From contig CACWZA010000003.1 in NCBI GenBank assembly GCA_902765215.1, forward strand, positions 124,001-188,000: a DNA stretch of 64,000 bases, given 5' to 3'. This DNA is from an uncultured bacterium (lineage in GTDB: Bacteria > Cyanobacteriota > Vampirovibrionia > Gastranaerophilales > Gastranaerophilaceae). Both the position numbers and the translations under genes were made by a program. Below the pieces are notes generated by a model. It saw nothing but the letters and a program-made list of their open reading frames with translations. It had not been told where the DNA came from and did no database searches. Shown here piece by piece: positions 53,844 to 60,771 of this stretch. Position 1 is the first letter of the stretch; each line of letters starts with the position of its first letter.

Positions 53844-54737
53844 TTAGAGAATACAAGCAAGCACCATAAGAATCATAGCACCAATCTGAAGGGCGGTATT
53901 TAAGCCCTGCTGAAATTTGTTGCTGTCATATCTGTCCGCACTCTTTTGCCCTTTTGCGGCGCCCTCTAATCTGTCAAGACGCTCTATCTCACTATCTCCA
54001 TAAAATTCGGTATCAAAAACACTATCTTCAAGACGAGCCAATCTGTCACTATTATCTTCATCTTCAAATGTATCATGGAATAATCTTCTCTCTAATTTTG
54101 ACAATCTTGAATTTATACCGAAACCACCTGATGAACGGGTTGAATTGCGCTTAAGTCTGTCGATACCCCAATCACTCCACGCATCGTCATCAGCACGATA
54201 TTCGGGAATCTCATATTCATCGTCATCACATTCTGCAATAGTATCGGGAACATAGTTTTTATAAACTTTGCCTTTTATTCGTTCTACTCTTGTGTAAAAA
54301 TCATCTGTGTCATAAACACTATTAAACAGGCGTTTTTCTATAGCTACCAAACGGGAATGAAGTGATTGATTCGGAACGGGCTTAATGCTTAAATGTTTCT
54401 CAACCTCCTCAACCGCGGGATAATCAACACTGCTGTCCTCTTTGTATTCTTCAGCCTGAGCGAGTGTATCCACGCAAGGCGGAATTTCCTGCCCGATAAC
54501 ATCAGCATTCAAATCTTTTGCCAAGTGTTTTAATCTGTCAGTATTGTTACCTGACTTTTTTGAACCATAAACATATTCTTCTAACCTTGACAGTCTGGTT
54601 TCCGTTTTCTGATCCTGATAAGTAATCCCCAAAACAGAGTTTTCCATCTTTGACAAAGTATCCGTTACTTTTTCAGCGGCAGAAACTCTGCATATAATAA
54701 ATAAACAAAGAAACATAATTATCACAAATTTTCTCAT
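53844..54737 (-). CDS. exported protein with RLxxLE repeats and C-terminal membrane segment
   Basis: 297 residues. Signal peptide at 1-22 (KFVIIMFLCLFIICRVSAAE). At least five copies of a repeat close to RLxxLExxxFx(3-4)Y follow: RLSRLEEYVYGSKK, RLVAIEKRLFNSVY, RVERIKGKVYKNY, RLSKLERRLFHDTF and RLARLEDSVFDTEF, joined by variable acidic spacers. A C-terminal membrane segment (TALQIGAMILMVLACIL) would anchor it. AAGAGG before 54737 fixes the start. Probably an envelope protein; function unknown. Confidence 0.75.
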   Translation of the reverse strand: MRKFVIIMFLCLFIICRVSAAEKVTDTLSKMENSVLGITYQDQKTETRLSRLEEYVYGSKKSGNNTDRLKHLAKDLNADVIGQEIPPCVDTLAQAEEYKEDSSVDYPAVEEVEKHLSIKPVPNQSLHSRLVAIEKRLFNSVYDTDDFYTRVERIKGKVYKNYVPDTIAECDDDEYEIPEYRADDDAWSDWGIDRLKRNSTRSSGGFGINSRLSKLERRLFHDTFEDEDNSDRLARLEDSVFDTEFYGDSEIERLDRLEGAAKGQKSADRYDSNKFQQGLNTALQIGAMILMVLACIL

Positions 54738-54825
54738 TTTAAAACCTCTTATTATTACGGGCTTTACGACAAAACACACCCATTTTTATGATAATTATTT
54801 CTTTCAAAAAACACTATTAAACAGG

Positions 54826-54847
54826 TTTTGGATATTGAAATCCAAAA
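54826..54847. other. hairpin between cobO and the repeat-protein gene
   Basis: 8-bp stem TTTTGGAT/ATCCAAAA with 6-nt loop. It lacks a clear T-run, so it is only a possible terminator for cobO. Confidence 0.4.
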
Positions 54848-54876
54848 ACTAATCACAAAATAGTAGGAGTAAAGTA

Positions 54877-55440
54877 TTAATATTCAATCCCTCGTCTGGC
54901 TGATACACCTATATCCCAATAGTGTTTTACCGGCTCAATTTTTGAAACAAGGTGCGCCATCTCAATAATTTTAGGGTTAGCATCACGACCGGTCAAAACT
55001 ATTTCCATATCATCAGGCTTATTCTTCAGAACCTCGACTACTTCATCAACATCAACAAGTCCTAGTGCTATTGCTATATTGATTTCATCAAGAATAATCA
55101 ATTTGTATTCATCATTTTCTATTGCGCGTTTTGCAACATCCCAGCCCTCATTTATAGCCTTTTTATCCTCGTTTGTAATATTTGAAGAATAAACAATTCT
55201 GTCTAATCCTGCCTGCATAATAGTGAGGTTTTCCTGAATCTGTCCTGACAAGTTTCTGAAAGATTTCAACTCGCCATAGTTATCCCCGCCTTTGGTGAAC
55301 ATTATCAAAAGCACTTTCCAGTTTCGGCCCAAAGCACGCATAGCAAGCCCGAGAGAAGCGGTGGTTTTTCCCTTACCGTTCCCCGTATAAACCTGAATAT
55401 ATCCGTGTTCATCCCATTTCGGGTTTATAAGCTCTGCCAT
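54877..55440 (-). CDS. cobO: corrinoid adenosyltransferase (CobO/BtuR type)
   Basis: Adds the adenosyl group to cobalamin. 187 residues. The inverted P-loop GNGKGKTTASLGLAMRALG is at about 20-38, KLIILDEINIAIALG and the C-terminal VKHYWDIGVSARRGIEY are typical. AGGAAGAT precedes the ATG. No other cobalamin gene lies nearby, so it may serve salvage. Confidence 0.93.
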   Translation of the reverse strand: MAELINPKWDEHGYIQVYTGNGKGKTTASLGLAMRALGRNWKVLLIMFTKGGDNYGELKSFRNLSGQIQENLTIMQAGLDRIVYSSNITNEDKKAINEGWDVAKRAIENDEYKLIILDEINIAIALGLVDVDEVVEVLKNKPDDMEIVLTGRDANPKIIEMAHLVSKIEPVKHYWDIGVSARRGIEY

Positions 55441-55487
55441 AGTTGAATATCTTCCTGATTCATATAACGATTTTTAGTGTATATCCC

Positions 55488-55516
55488 TTTACCAAAATAC
55501 CCCTTTATTATATATT
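55488..55516 (+). promoter_or_regulatory. leaderless promoter of the 5-FTHF cyclo-ligase gene
   Basis: TTTACC (55488-55493), 17-nt spacer, TATATT (55511-55516), then 7 nt to the ATG at 55524. No Shine-Dalgarno. Confidence 0.6.
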
Positions 55517-55523
55517 AAACACT

Positions 55524-56051
55524 ATGAATAATAAATTAGAAATAAGACAATGGGCTAAAAAAGTCAGAAACTCGCTTGATATAAAGAAAATCAGCGAAGA
55601 AATCGTGTCTCAAATAAGAGAAACAGAACTTTATAGACATGCAAAAAATGTTATGATTTTTTATCCGCTCAAAAACGAAATCAATCTATTACCGCTCATT
55701 GAGGACGATAAGAACTTTTTCCTGCCAAGAGTGAACGGTTCAGAACTTGATATCTGCCCGTATAAAAAAGGCGACCTTCTCCATGCCTCTGATTTAAAAA
55801 TAGAAGAGCCGATAACGGCTCCTGTTTCACTAGCGGAAATAGATTTAGTATTTACCCCCGCACTTGCAGCCGATAATAACAAAAACAGGATAGGTTACGG
55901 CAAAGGGTTTTATGACAGACTTATTTCAAAAAAAACAAAAACCGTTTTTATTATAACAATCCCCGACGAGTTAGTATTGGAGTCAATTCCGACAGACAGT
56001 TTTGACAAAACCTGCGACGGAATTATAACGCAAAAAAAAAGCCTCTTTTAA
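55524..56051 (+). CDS. 5-formyltetrahydrofolate cyclo-ligase
   Basis: Converts 5-formyl-THF to 5,10-methenyl-THF with ATP. 175 residues. The signature RIGYGKGFYDRLI is near 138-150, PLKNEINLLPLI and VFTPALAAD precede it. The open frame extends 27 codons upstream, but only the ATG at 55524 gives the family N-terminus (NNKLEIRQWAKKVRNSL), and a -10 box sits 7 nt before it. Its stop lies inside the terminator of the convergent gene. Confidence 0.9.
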   Translation: MNNKLEIRQWAKKVRNSLDIKKISEEIVSQIRETELYRHAKNVMIFYPLKNEINLLPLIEDDKNFFLPRVNGSELDICPYKKGDLLHASDLKIEEPITAPVSLAEIDLVFTPALAADNNKNRIGYGKGFYDRLISKKTKTVFIITIPDELVLESIPTDSFDKTCDGIITQKKSLF

Positions 56052-56057
56052 GAGGCT
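56040..56057 (-). terminator. terminator of the coiled-coil gene at 56179
   Basis: AGCCTCTT/AAGAGGCT hairpin followed on the - strand by nine T. It overlaps the stop of the 5-FTHF gene. Confidence 0.8.
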
Positions 56058-56178
56058 AAGGAATTTAGTTTATTATTGGTTATTAAGTAGATTGATTTGC
56101 TTAGTTTTTAGTTTGGTTTGGTTATATACACTTAGTTTAATTACAGATAAAGAATGGTTGGTTTATTAAGCGATTTTG

Positions 56179-56688
56179 TTATGCTTGGATACCGAAAGTT
56201 GAGATTTGGTTTTTAATACCTTGAGCAATCTGACGATCCATTGCTTCTAATTCTTTGTTAACTACTTCGCTTTGAACTTCTAATCTTGTCTTTCTTGACT
56301 GAAGTTGTTTTTCTTCTTCATTCAATCTTGCCTGTAATTGTTTTTGAAGTTGATGTCTTGCGTTTTCATACAGTTTTTGTTGTGTCAGTTGAATTACGAA
56401 CTGGTTATTTGCCTGACCGAACAGACCTGTTGACATTGCCTGACCGAACTGAGTGTTGGCGATTTGCATTGCCTGACCGTGCATCATACCTAACTCGTTT
56501 AACCCTGCTCCGAAGAGTGATGATGGAATTGATGCGACATCTGATAAACTGATTGAATCTTGTGATAAAACTGATGCAAAACTTGTGTAATCATCAAGTT
56601 TTCTTGTAATTTCATTCAATTGAACCTGAATGTTACTTTGTTTGTGTTCGAGCTGAATTTTTCTCGCTAAAAACATTACGAAACCCAT
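56179..56688 (-). CDS. coiled-coil protein with C-terminal heptads, 169 aa
   Basis: N-terminal amphipathic helix (ARKIQLEHKQSNIQVQLNEITRKL, about 8-32), a Ser/Gly/Met-rich middle with a repeated GQAM/FGQA pattern (QAMQIANTQFGQAMSTGLFGQANNQF, 75-105) and a C-terminal coiled coil ending IKNQISTFGIQA. No signal peptide. Its end resembles that of the 530-residue protein at 33484. Transcribed from a 5' leader of about 200 nt with heptamer repeats, and followed by a strong terminator. Function unknown. Confidence 0.72.
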   Translation of the reverse strand: MGFVMFLARKIQLEHKQSNIQVQLNEITRKLDDYTSFASVLSQDSISLSDVASIPSSLFGAGLNELGMMHGQAMQIANTQFGQAMSTGLFGQANNQFVIQLTQQKLYENARHQLQKQLQARLNEEEKQLQSRKTRLEVQSEVVNKELEAMDRQIAQGIKNQISTFGIQA

Positions 56689-56992
56689 AATAAACCTACC
56701 TTTTCTTTAACCTTGTATATTAAAACTAAACTAACCTTTCGTATGAATATTTTTCAAAAGATCTTTTAAACCCAGTTATCCTTGATCTTTTACCTGAACA
56801 CGCTGTTTAACTAATCTTGTTAACCTTGTTCTTTAATCAACCTAACTAAATGTTTAAAACTAACCTTTTAATTATCTAACCTTTTAACCTTACATTTATA
56901 TAAAGTTTTTTGCTTTTTCAGAATTGACTTTTTTATTTTATTTAGTTTACAAAAGTTAACAATTGGGGTAAAACCCAATAATATCAAGAAAG
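56689..56992 (-). promoter_or_regulatory. 304-bp gene-free leader with AAGGTTA heptamer repeats
   Basis: No ORF. On the - strand AAGGTTA occurs six times (+ strand TAACCTT at 56708, 56732, 56821, 56861, 56877 and 56885), mostly in the promoter-distal direction from a TTTATATAAATGTA motif (56891-56904). It looks like a long transcribed leader of the gene at 56688. Confidence 0.5.
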
Positions 56993-58600
56993 TTATACAA
57001 TAACTTCCTGCTCGTTTTTGTAGGTTACATAACCCAAATTCGACTTCGGGGGTTTCTTTAAATATTTTCGCTTGGTATAAATCACACCGATTTTTGTACT
57101 TTCAGAGGCCGATGAATGTTTTTTAGCAAGTTTGCAGCACTCTAATATTGTTCCGTCATCAGGGGTTTTATTATCAGTCACTTTTAAGAGTATATGAGAA
57201 CCCGGGCAGTTGTGAGTGTGGAACCACAAATCATCAGATGATGATAATTTTGACACTATCAAATCATTTTGCTTATTATTCTTTCCGATATAAACCTTAA
57301 ACCCGTTAATATCCGTTTCTTCAATATTTACATCTTTGGTTTTAGGGCGATTTTCCTGTTTCTTCACTATACCTGCATCTTCGCACTCATATAAAATTTC
57401 ATACAGAGATAAAAGCGAGGACGCACTCTCGATTGCATAAAGTATTCCGTCATAATAATCACACAACTCATGCGCTTCCGCTCTCAACGACACAAGTTTT
57501 TCAACTGCACTCTTCGATTTTGAATAAAGCATATAATATCTCTGAGAATTTTCTTTTAAAGTTGAATCTTTATCCAGCGGAATAACAATATCCTCACCTG
57601 ATTCCCAGTCATGCACCGTTACGGAAGATACATAATCCTCGTTATTATAGAGGTTTGCAACAATCAAATCTGCATATTTTTTATATTTTGAAGCATTATC
57701 CTTTTTATCCAGCTGAGCGGACAGTTTTGATATCAGCGTTTTCTGTTTTTTATAAAGCGGATAAACTATATTTTTAAGTTTTAACCTTAATGCTCGCATA
57801 ATTATTTTTTCCTGCCACGAAGAAAAATAATTATCTATCATATCATTTACAGAATCTGAAACTGTCGGGCTATCCAAAAGCTCAGAATAGACAGAGAATT
57901 CTTTATCGTTAAGCGCAGGGGATATTTTTGAATTTAACGAAATATAGTCTTTTATCTTTTCAAGAGAAACCGTATTGCGTTTCAACTGCTGCTGAAATGC
58001 TTTAGAAAACCCCATAAAATCATCATTCAGAGAATCATAATTCAGCACCCCGAAATATCTTAATATATCAGCCTTACTTTGCTGAGGCGGGTATACATAA
58101 GGGAGGGTTCCCGAAAGTTCTCTGTCCCTGCTCTTTTCTGCACCGACATTATGAGCACAACCTATAATCAAATTTGTATCACAATTATACAAAATAACAT
58201 TAGAATACTTACCCATAAGCTCGACAGCCAGACAGAGTTTAATTTTTTCATTAAGTTCGTTATAAGACTCAAAATATATCTCAAAAATTCTCTCATAAGG
58301 CGGAACTTTAACTTCAACTATACGAAAGCCCTCTAAATGTTTACGCAAAAGCATGCAAAACATCGGAGGCTTTTGGGGGATAGTTATATTCCGCTTTGAA
58401 TAAGTTTCATCAGAAACAAAGCAGACATGATAAACCTGAGGGTCAATATTTATGTAAAGTTTTCTTGTCTCATACCCTCTTATTGTCAGCAAAAAATCAC
58501 GCCTTGTAGGCTGTTGAATTTTCTGTAATCGGGCACCCTTAAAAAAGTCTTTGTTTTCTTCAAAAAAAGCGTTCAGTGTAAGGTAGTCAAAAGAAATCAC
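56993..58600 (-). CDS. rqcH: NFACT-family ribosome quality control factor RqcH
   Basis: Binds stalled 50S subunits and directs C-terminal alanine tailing. 535 residues: NFACT-N domain (FDYLTLNAFFEENKDFFKGARLQKIQQP), middle coiled-coil hairpin (about 260-400) and NFACT-R domain (SSDDLWFHTHNCPGSHILLK, about 465-485). Start is GTG immediately after the TAA of thyX, so translation is coupled. A short basic C-terminus follows (TKRKYLKKPPKSNLGYV). Confidence 0.9.
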   Translation of the reverse strand: MISFDYLTLNAFFEENKDFFKGARLQKIQQPTRRDFLLTIRGYETRKLYINIDPQVYHVCFVSDETYSKRNITIPQKPPMFCMLLRKHLEGFRIVEVKVPPYERIFEIYFESYNELNEKIKLCLAVELMGKYSNVILYNCDTNLIIGCAHNVGAEKSRDRELSGTLPYVYPPQQSKADILRYFGVLNYDSLNDDFMGFSKAFQQQLKRNTVSLEKIKDYISLNSKISPALNDKEFSVYSELLDSPTVSDSVNDMIDNYFSSWQEKIIMRALRLKLKNIVYPLYKKQKTLISKLSAQLDKKDNASKYKKYADLIVANLYNNEDYVSSVTVHDWESGEDIVIPLDKDSTLKENSQRYYMLYSKSKSAVEKLVSLRAEAHELCDYYDGILYAIESASSLLSLYEILYECEDAGIVKKQENRPKTKDVNIEETDINGFKVYIGKNNKQNDLIVSKLSSSDDLWFHTHNCPGSHILLKVTDNKTPDDGTILECCKLAKKHSSASESTKIGVIYTKRKYLKKPPKSNLGYVTYKNEQEVIV

Positions 58601-59323
58601 TTAAACCCCAACTCCTGATTCAATTCCGAGAAAAACCTCTTTCTTCGGCATTCTTCCGCAGGATTTATCTTCATCACAATATCCGAGTCTTACACATTTC
58701 GGAACAAGATAATCTTTAAGCCAAGGCTCTTCAGCAATAATCGCATCACACATAGCCTTAGTCATCATCCTGATTTCATACTGCGCTCTTGTACAAAGTC
58801 TGAGGTTTGCAAGGTGAATTAACTCACGCAAATTCAAACTTGCAACAATAGAACTTGCCGCTGCGTTAGGAAGAACAAATCTTGCATCTTCTGCAGGAAC
58901 ACCTGCTTCCGTAAATTCTAAATATTTCGCTGAAATTTCAGACATAAAGTCCTCAAACTTCGCTTTAAGCTCAGGATCGCGCTCAATTGTCGGAGGGATA
59001 ATATAATCAAATTGTCCCTTTTCCTTAACATATCTCTGAGATTTTTGAGAGAAGGACATGTGTCTGTGTCTTACGAGCTGGTGAGTACAAGCTCTTGATA
59101 CATTTGAGATTGCAAAACTAACCTGAATATGCTCAATAGTTGAATAGTGCCCTGACGAAATAACTCTGTTGATGAGTTTTAACATTTTTTCTTCGTCGTC
59201 TGTACTGTCATATATATTAATAGGACTGTCAGCACTGTAACATGTTCTGCACGCCGTATATATAGTTTTCAGTAAGTTTTCAGGCTTTGCAATCAATTTG
59301 ACTTGTGGTTTATTTTCTAACAT
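58601..59323 (-). CDS. thyX: flavin-dependent thymidylate synthase
   Basis: Makes dTMP from dUMP with FAD. 240 residues. The ThyX signature RHRHMSFSQKSQR lies at 85-97, with SGHYSTIEHIQVSFAI before it and LRLCTRAQYEIR after. AGGGAGAG precedes the ATG. No thyA was seen in the window. Confidence 0.96.
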   Translation of the reverse strand: MLENKPQVKLIAKPENLLKTIYTACRTCYSADSPINIYDSTDDEEKMLKLINRVISSGHYSTIEHIQVSFAISNVSRACTHQLVRHRHMSFSQKSQRYVKEKGQFDYIIPPTIERDPELKAKFEDFMSEISAKYLEFTEAGVPAEDARFVLPNAAASSIVASLNLRELIHLANLRLCTRAQYEIRMMTKAMCDAIIAEEPWLKDYLVPKCVRLGYCDEDKSCGRMPKKEVFLGIESGVGV

Positions 59324-59390
59324 ATCTCTCTCCCTAACATTTAAATTTGTTTTTAATATTCTATACTATACTCAAAGATAATACAAGAAT

Positions 59391-60095
59391 TTAATAATTT
59401 TTACCCATAACGATATCACGCACAATATAATAAAATGCTTTAATATCTTTCTTTAAATTCCAATTCTTTATATAATCTTTCTCAGCATCAATCCTTGATT
59501 GAGGATCAGTGAATATTTTATTCCCGTACACAAGTTTTGCCCCCGGCTTAACTGCGTACCTTCCGACAAACTCAGGACAACCGTTCGCATTAATATGCTC
59601 ATACATAGGCACAGGACGAGGTCCGATCAAAGACATATCACCTTTTAATATATTATAGAATTGTGGAAACTCATCTATGCTGAATTTTCTCAACACTTTT
59701 CCAACTTTTGTAACACGCGCATCACTCTTACCTGTGACATTATAACCCTCGTTTGCTTTATCGTCATACATTGTTCTGAACTTATAAATATCAAACGGTT
59801 TGCCGTCTTTTCCGATTCTTTTTTGCTTAAAAATAACAGGGCCTTTAGATTCAGCTTTAATAGCAAGTGCGGCAAAAAGCATAACAGGAGCGGTCAAAAT
59901 GGAGCCCAAAACGCCCGCAGCAACATCAATCGCCTTCTTTACCCCCCAGCTGATTGGTTTTGTTTCGGAATAGTTTGTATAAGACTTATATTCACGAAGA
60001 AACCCTTTTTGTTCCTCTGTGAACTTAACTTTGCGATAGCCTTTTTTGATACTTCCTATTGATTTGCTAAAATGTGCTATTGATTGGATACTCAT
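59391..60095 (-). CDS. undecaprenyl-phosphate sugar-1-phosphate transferase
   Basis: Starts glycan assembly by moving a sugar phosphate to a lipid carrier. 234 residues, the catalytic half of the WcaJ/PssY type: one membrane-embedded helix (about 58-80, VLGSILTAPVMLFAALAI), FKQKRIGKDGKPFDIYKFRTMY, then LRKFSIDEFPQFYNILKGDMSLIGPRP. No glycosyltransferase cluster lies beside it. The ATG at 60095 has no clear ribosome site; an upstream extension to 60131 is possible. Confidence 0.87.
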   Translation of the reverse strand: MSIQSIAHFSKSIGSIKKGYRKVKFTEEQKGFLREYKSYTNYSETKPISWGVKKAIDVAAGVLGSILTAPVMLFAALAIKAESKGPVIFKQKRIGKDGKPFDIYKFRTMYDDKANEGYNVTGKSDARVTKVGKVLRKFSIDEFPQFYNILKGDMSLIGPRPVPMYEHINANGCPEFVGRYAVKPGAKLVYGNKIFTDPQSRIDAEKDYIKNWNLKKDIKAFYYIVRDIVMGKNY

Positions 60096-60129
60096 AATTA
60101 AACCACAATACCTATTACTATTAGGAAAC

Positions 60130-60162
60130 AAAAAGACCTCAAAATATATATGAAGTCTTTTT
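60130..60162. terminator. terminator between rpmE and the sugar transferase
   Basis: AAAAAGAC/GTCTTTTT stem extended by a TCA/TGA pair across one mismatch, loop of 9 nt; T-rich on both sides. Confidence 0.75.
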
Positions 60163-60191
60163 GCTTGTAAAATCTTAACGTTTGAAAACTA

Positions 60192-60395
60192 TTAGTTCTT
60201 TTTGCCGTAACGTTTGTTGAATCTTTCAACTCTACCTTCAGAGTCGAGGATTTTTTGTTGTCCTGTGTAGAATGGGTGACAGTTGTTGCAAATTTCAACT
60301 GTAATGTTTTCTGCTACAGAACCTGTTTCGATTTCGTTACCGCATACACATTTGATAACAGTTTTTTTATATTCTGGATGAATTCCGTCTTTCAT
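60192..60395 (-). CDS. rpmE: 50S ribosomal protein L31
   Basis: 67 residues. [21 protein letters not shown] and [29 protein letters not shown] match L31 of the zinc-containing type, with CxC and CxxC pairs. AAGGTAAC precedes the ATG at 60395; the open frame extends 7 codons further. Followed by a terminator. Confidence 0.95.
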   Translation of the reverse strand: MKDGIHPEYKKTVIKCVCGNEIETGSVAENITVEICNNCHPFYTGQQKILDSEGRVERFNKRYGKKN

Positions 60396-60533
60396 TGTTA
60401 CCTTCTTTCTTTTCAAGATTCCAAACTTGAATTATATTTTCGACTTTTACTATTCTACTTGCTAAAAATTTATTTTCAAGAGGGTTAAAAATGTTTATTA
60501 AGTTTGGTAAATTATTGCTTATTTAATATTTTC

Positions 60534-60632
60534 CCCTCTCCTAAAGAATAGGAGAGGGTGCCTAAAAGGCGGGTGAGGTATGAATTAATTGAAACACTCA
60601 CCCTAACCCTTTCCCTTACTCAAGGGCGAGGG
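60534..60632. repeat. multi-hairpin intergenic repeat-like element
   Basis: CCCTCTCCTA/TAGGAGAGGG (60534-60558, 5-nt loop), GCCT-AAAA-GGC, GGGTGAG (60571-60577) with CTCACCC (60597-60603), and CCCTT/AAGGG (60613-60626) nested in ACCCT/AGGGT. Nearly every G-rich tract has a complementary partner. The GGGTGAGG and CCTAACCC words are typical of dispersed intergenic repeats in other bacteria. Confidence 0.65.
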
Positions 60633-60759
60633 TATATCAAAAAATTAACAATGTTAACCCTTCTACATCTGGGAGAAGTTGCCGACAAGCAGATAATTTT
60701 TTTTATATTTACCCCCCCCTAAACAATAATTTACAATTTGCCCAATCCAAAATTCTTGA

Positions 60760-60765
60760 TACGAT
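60760..60765 (+). promoter_or_regulatory. possible leaderless promoter of the histidine kinase
   Basis: Extended TGa-TACGAT ending 6 nt before the ATG at 60772; TTTGCC at 60737-60742 gives a 17-nt spacer. No Shine-Dalgarno. Confidence 0.45.
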
Positions 60766-60771
60766 AATAAT

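Larger units (their letters stand above)
60396..60771. other. 376-bp gene-free region with hairpin-rich element
   Basis: No convincing ORF. It contains the rpmE promoter side, a multi-hairpin element at 60534-60632, a second GC-richer segment at 60655-60690, a run of eight C at 60710-60719 and the promoter side of the histidine kinase gene. Confidence 0.65.
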
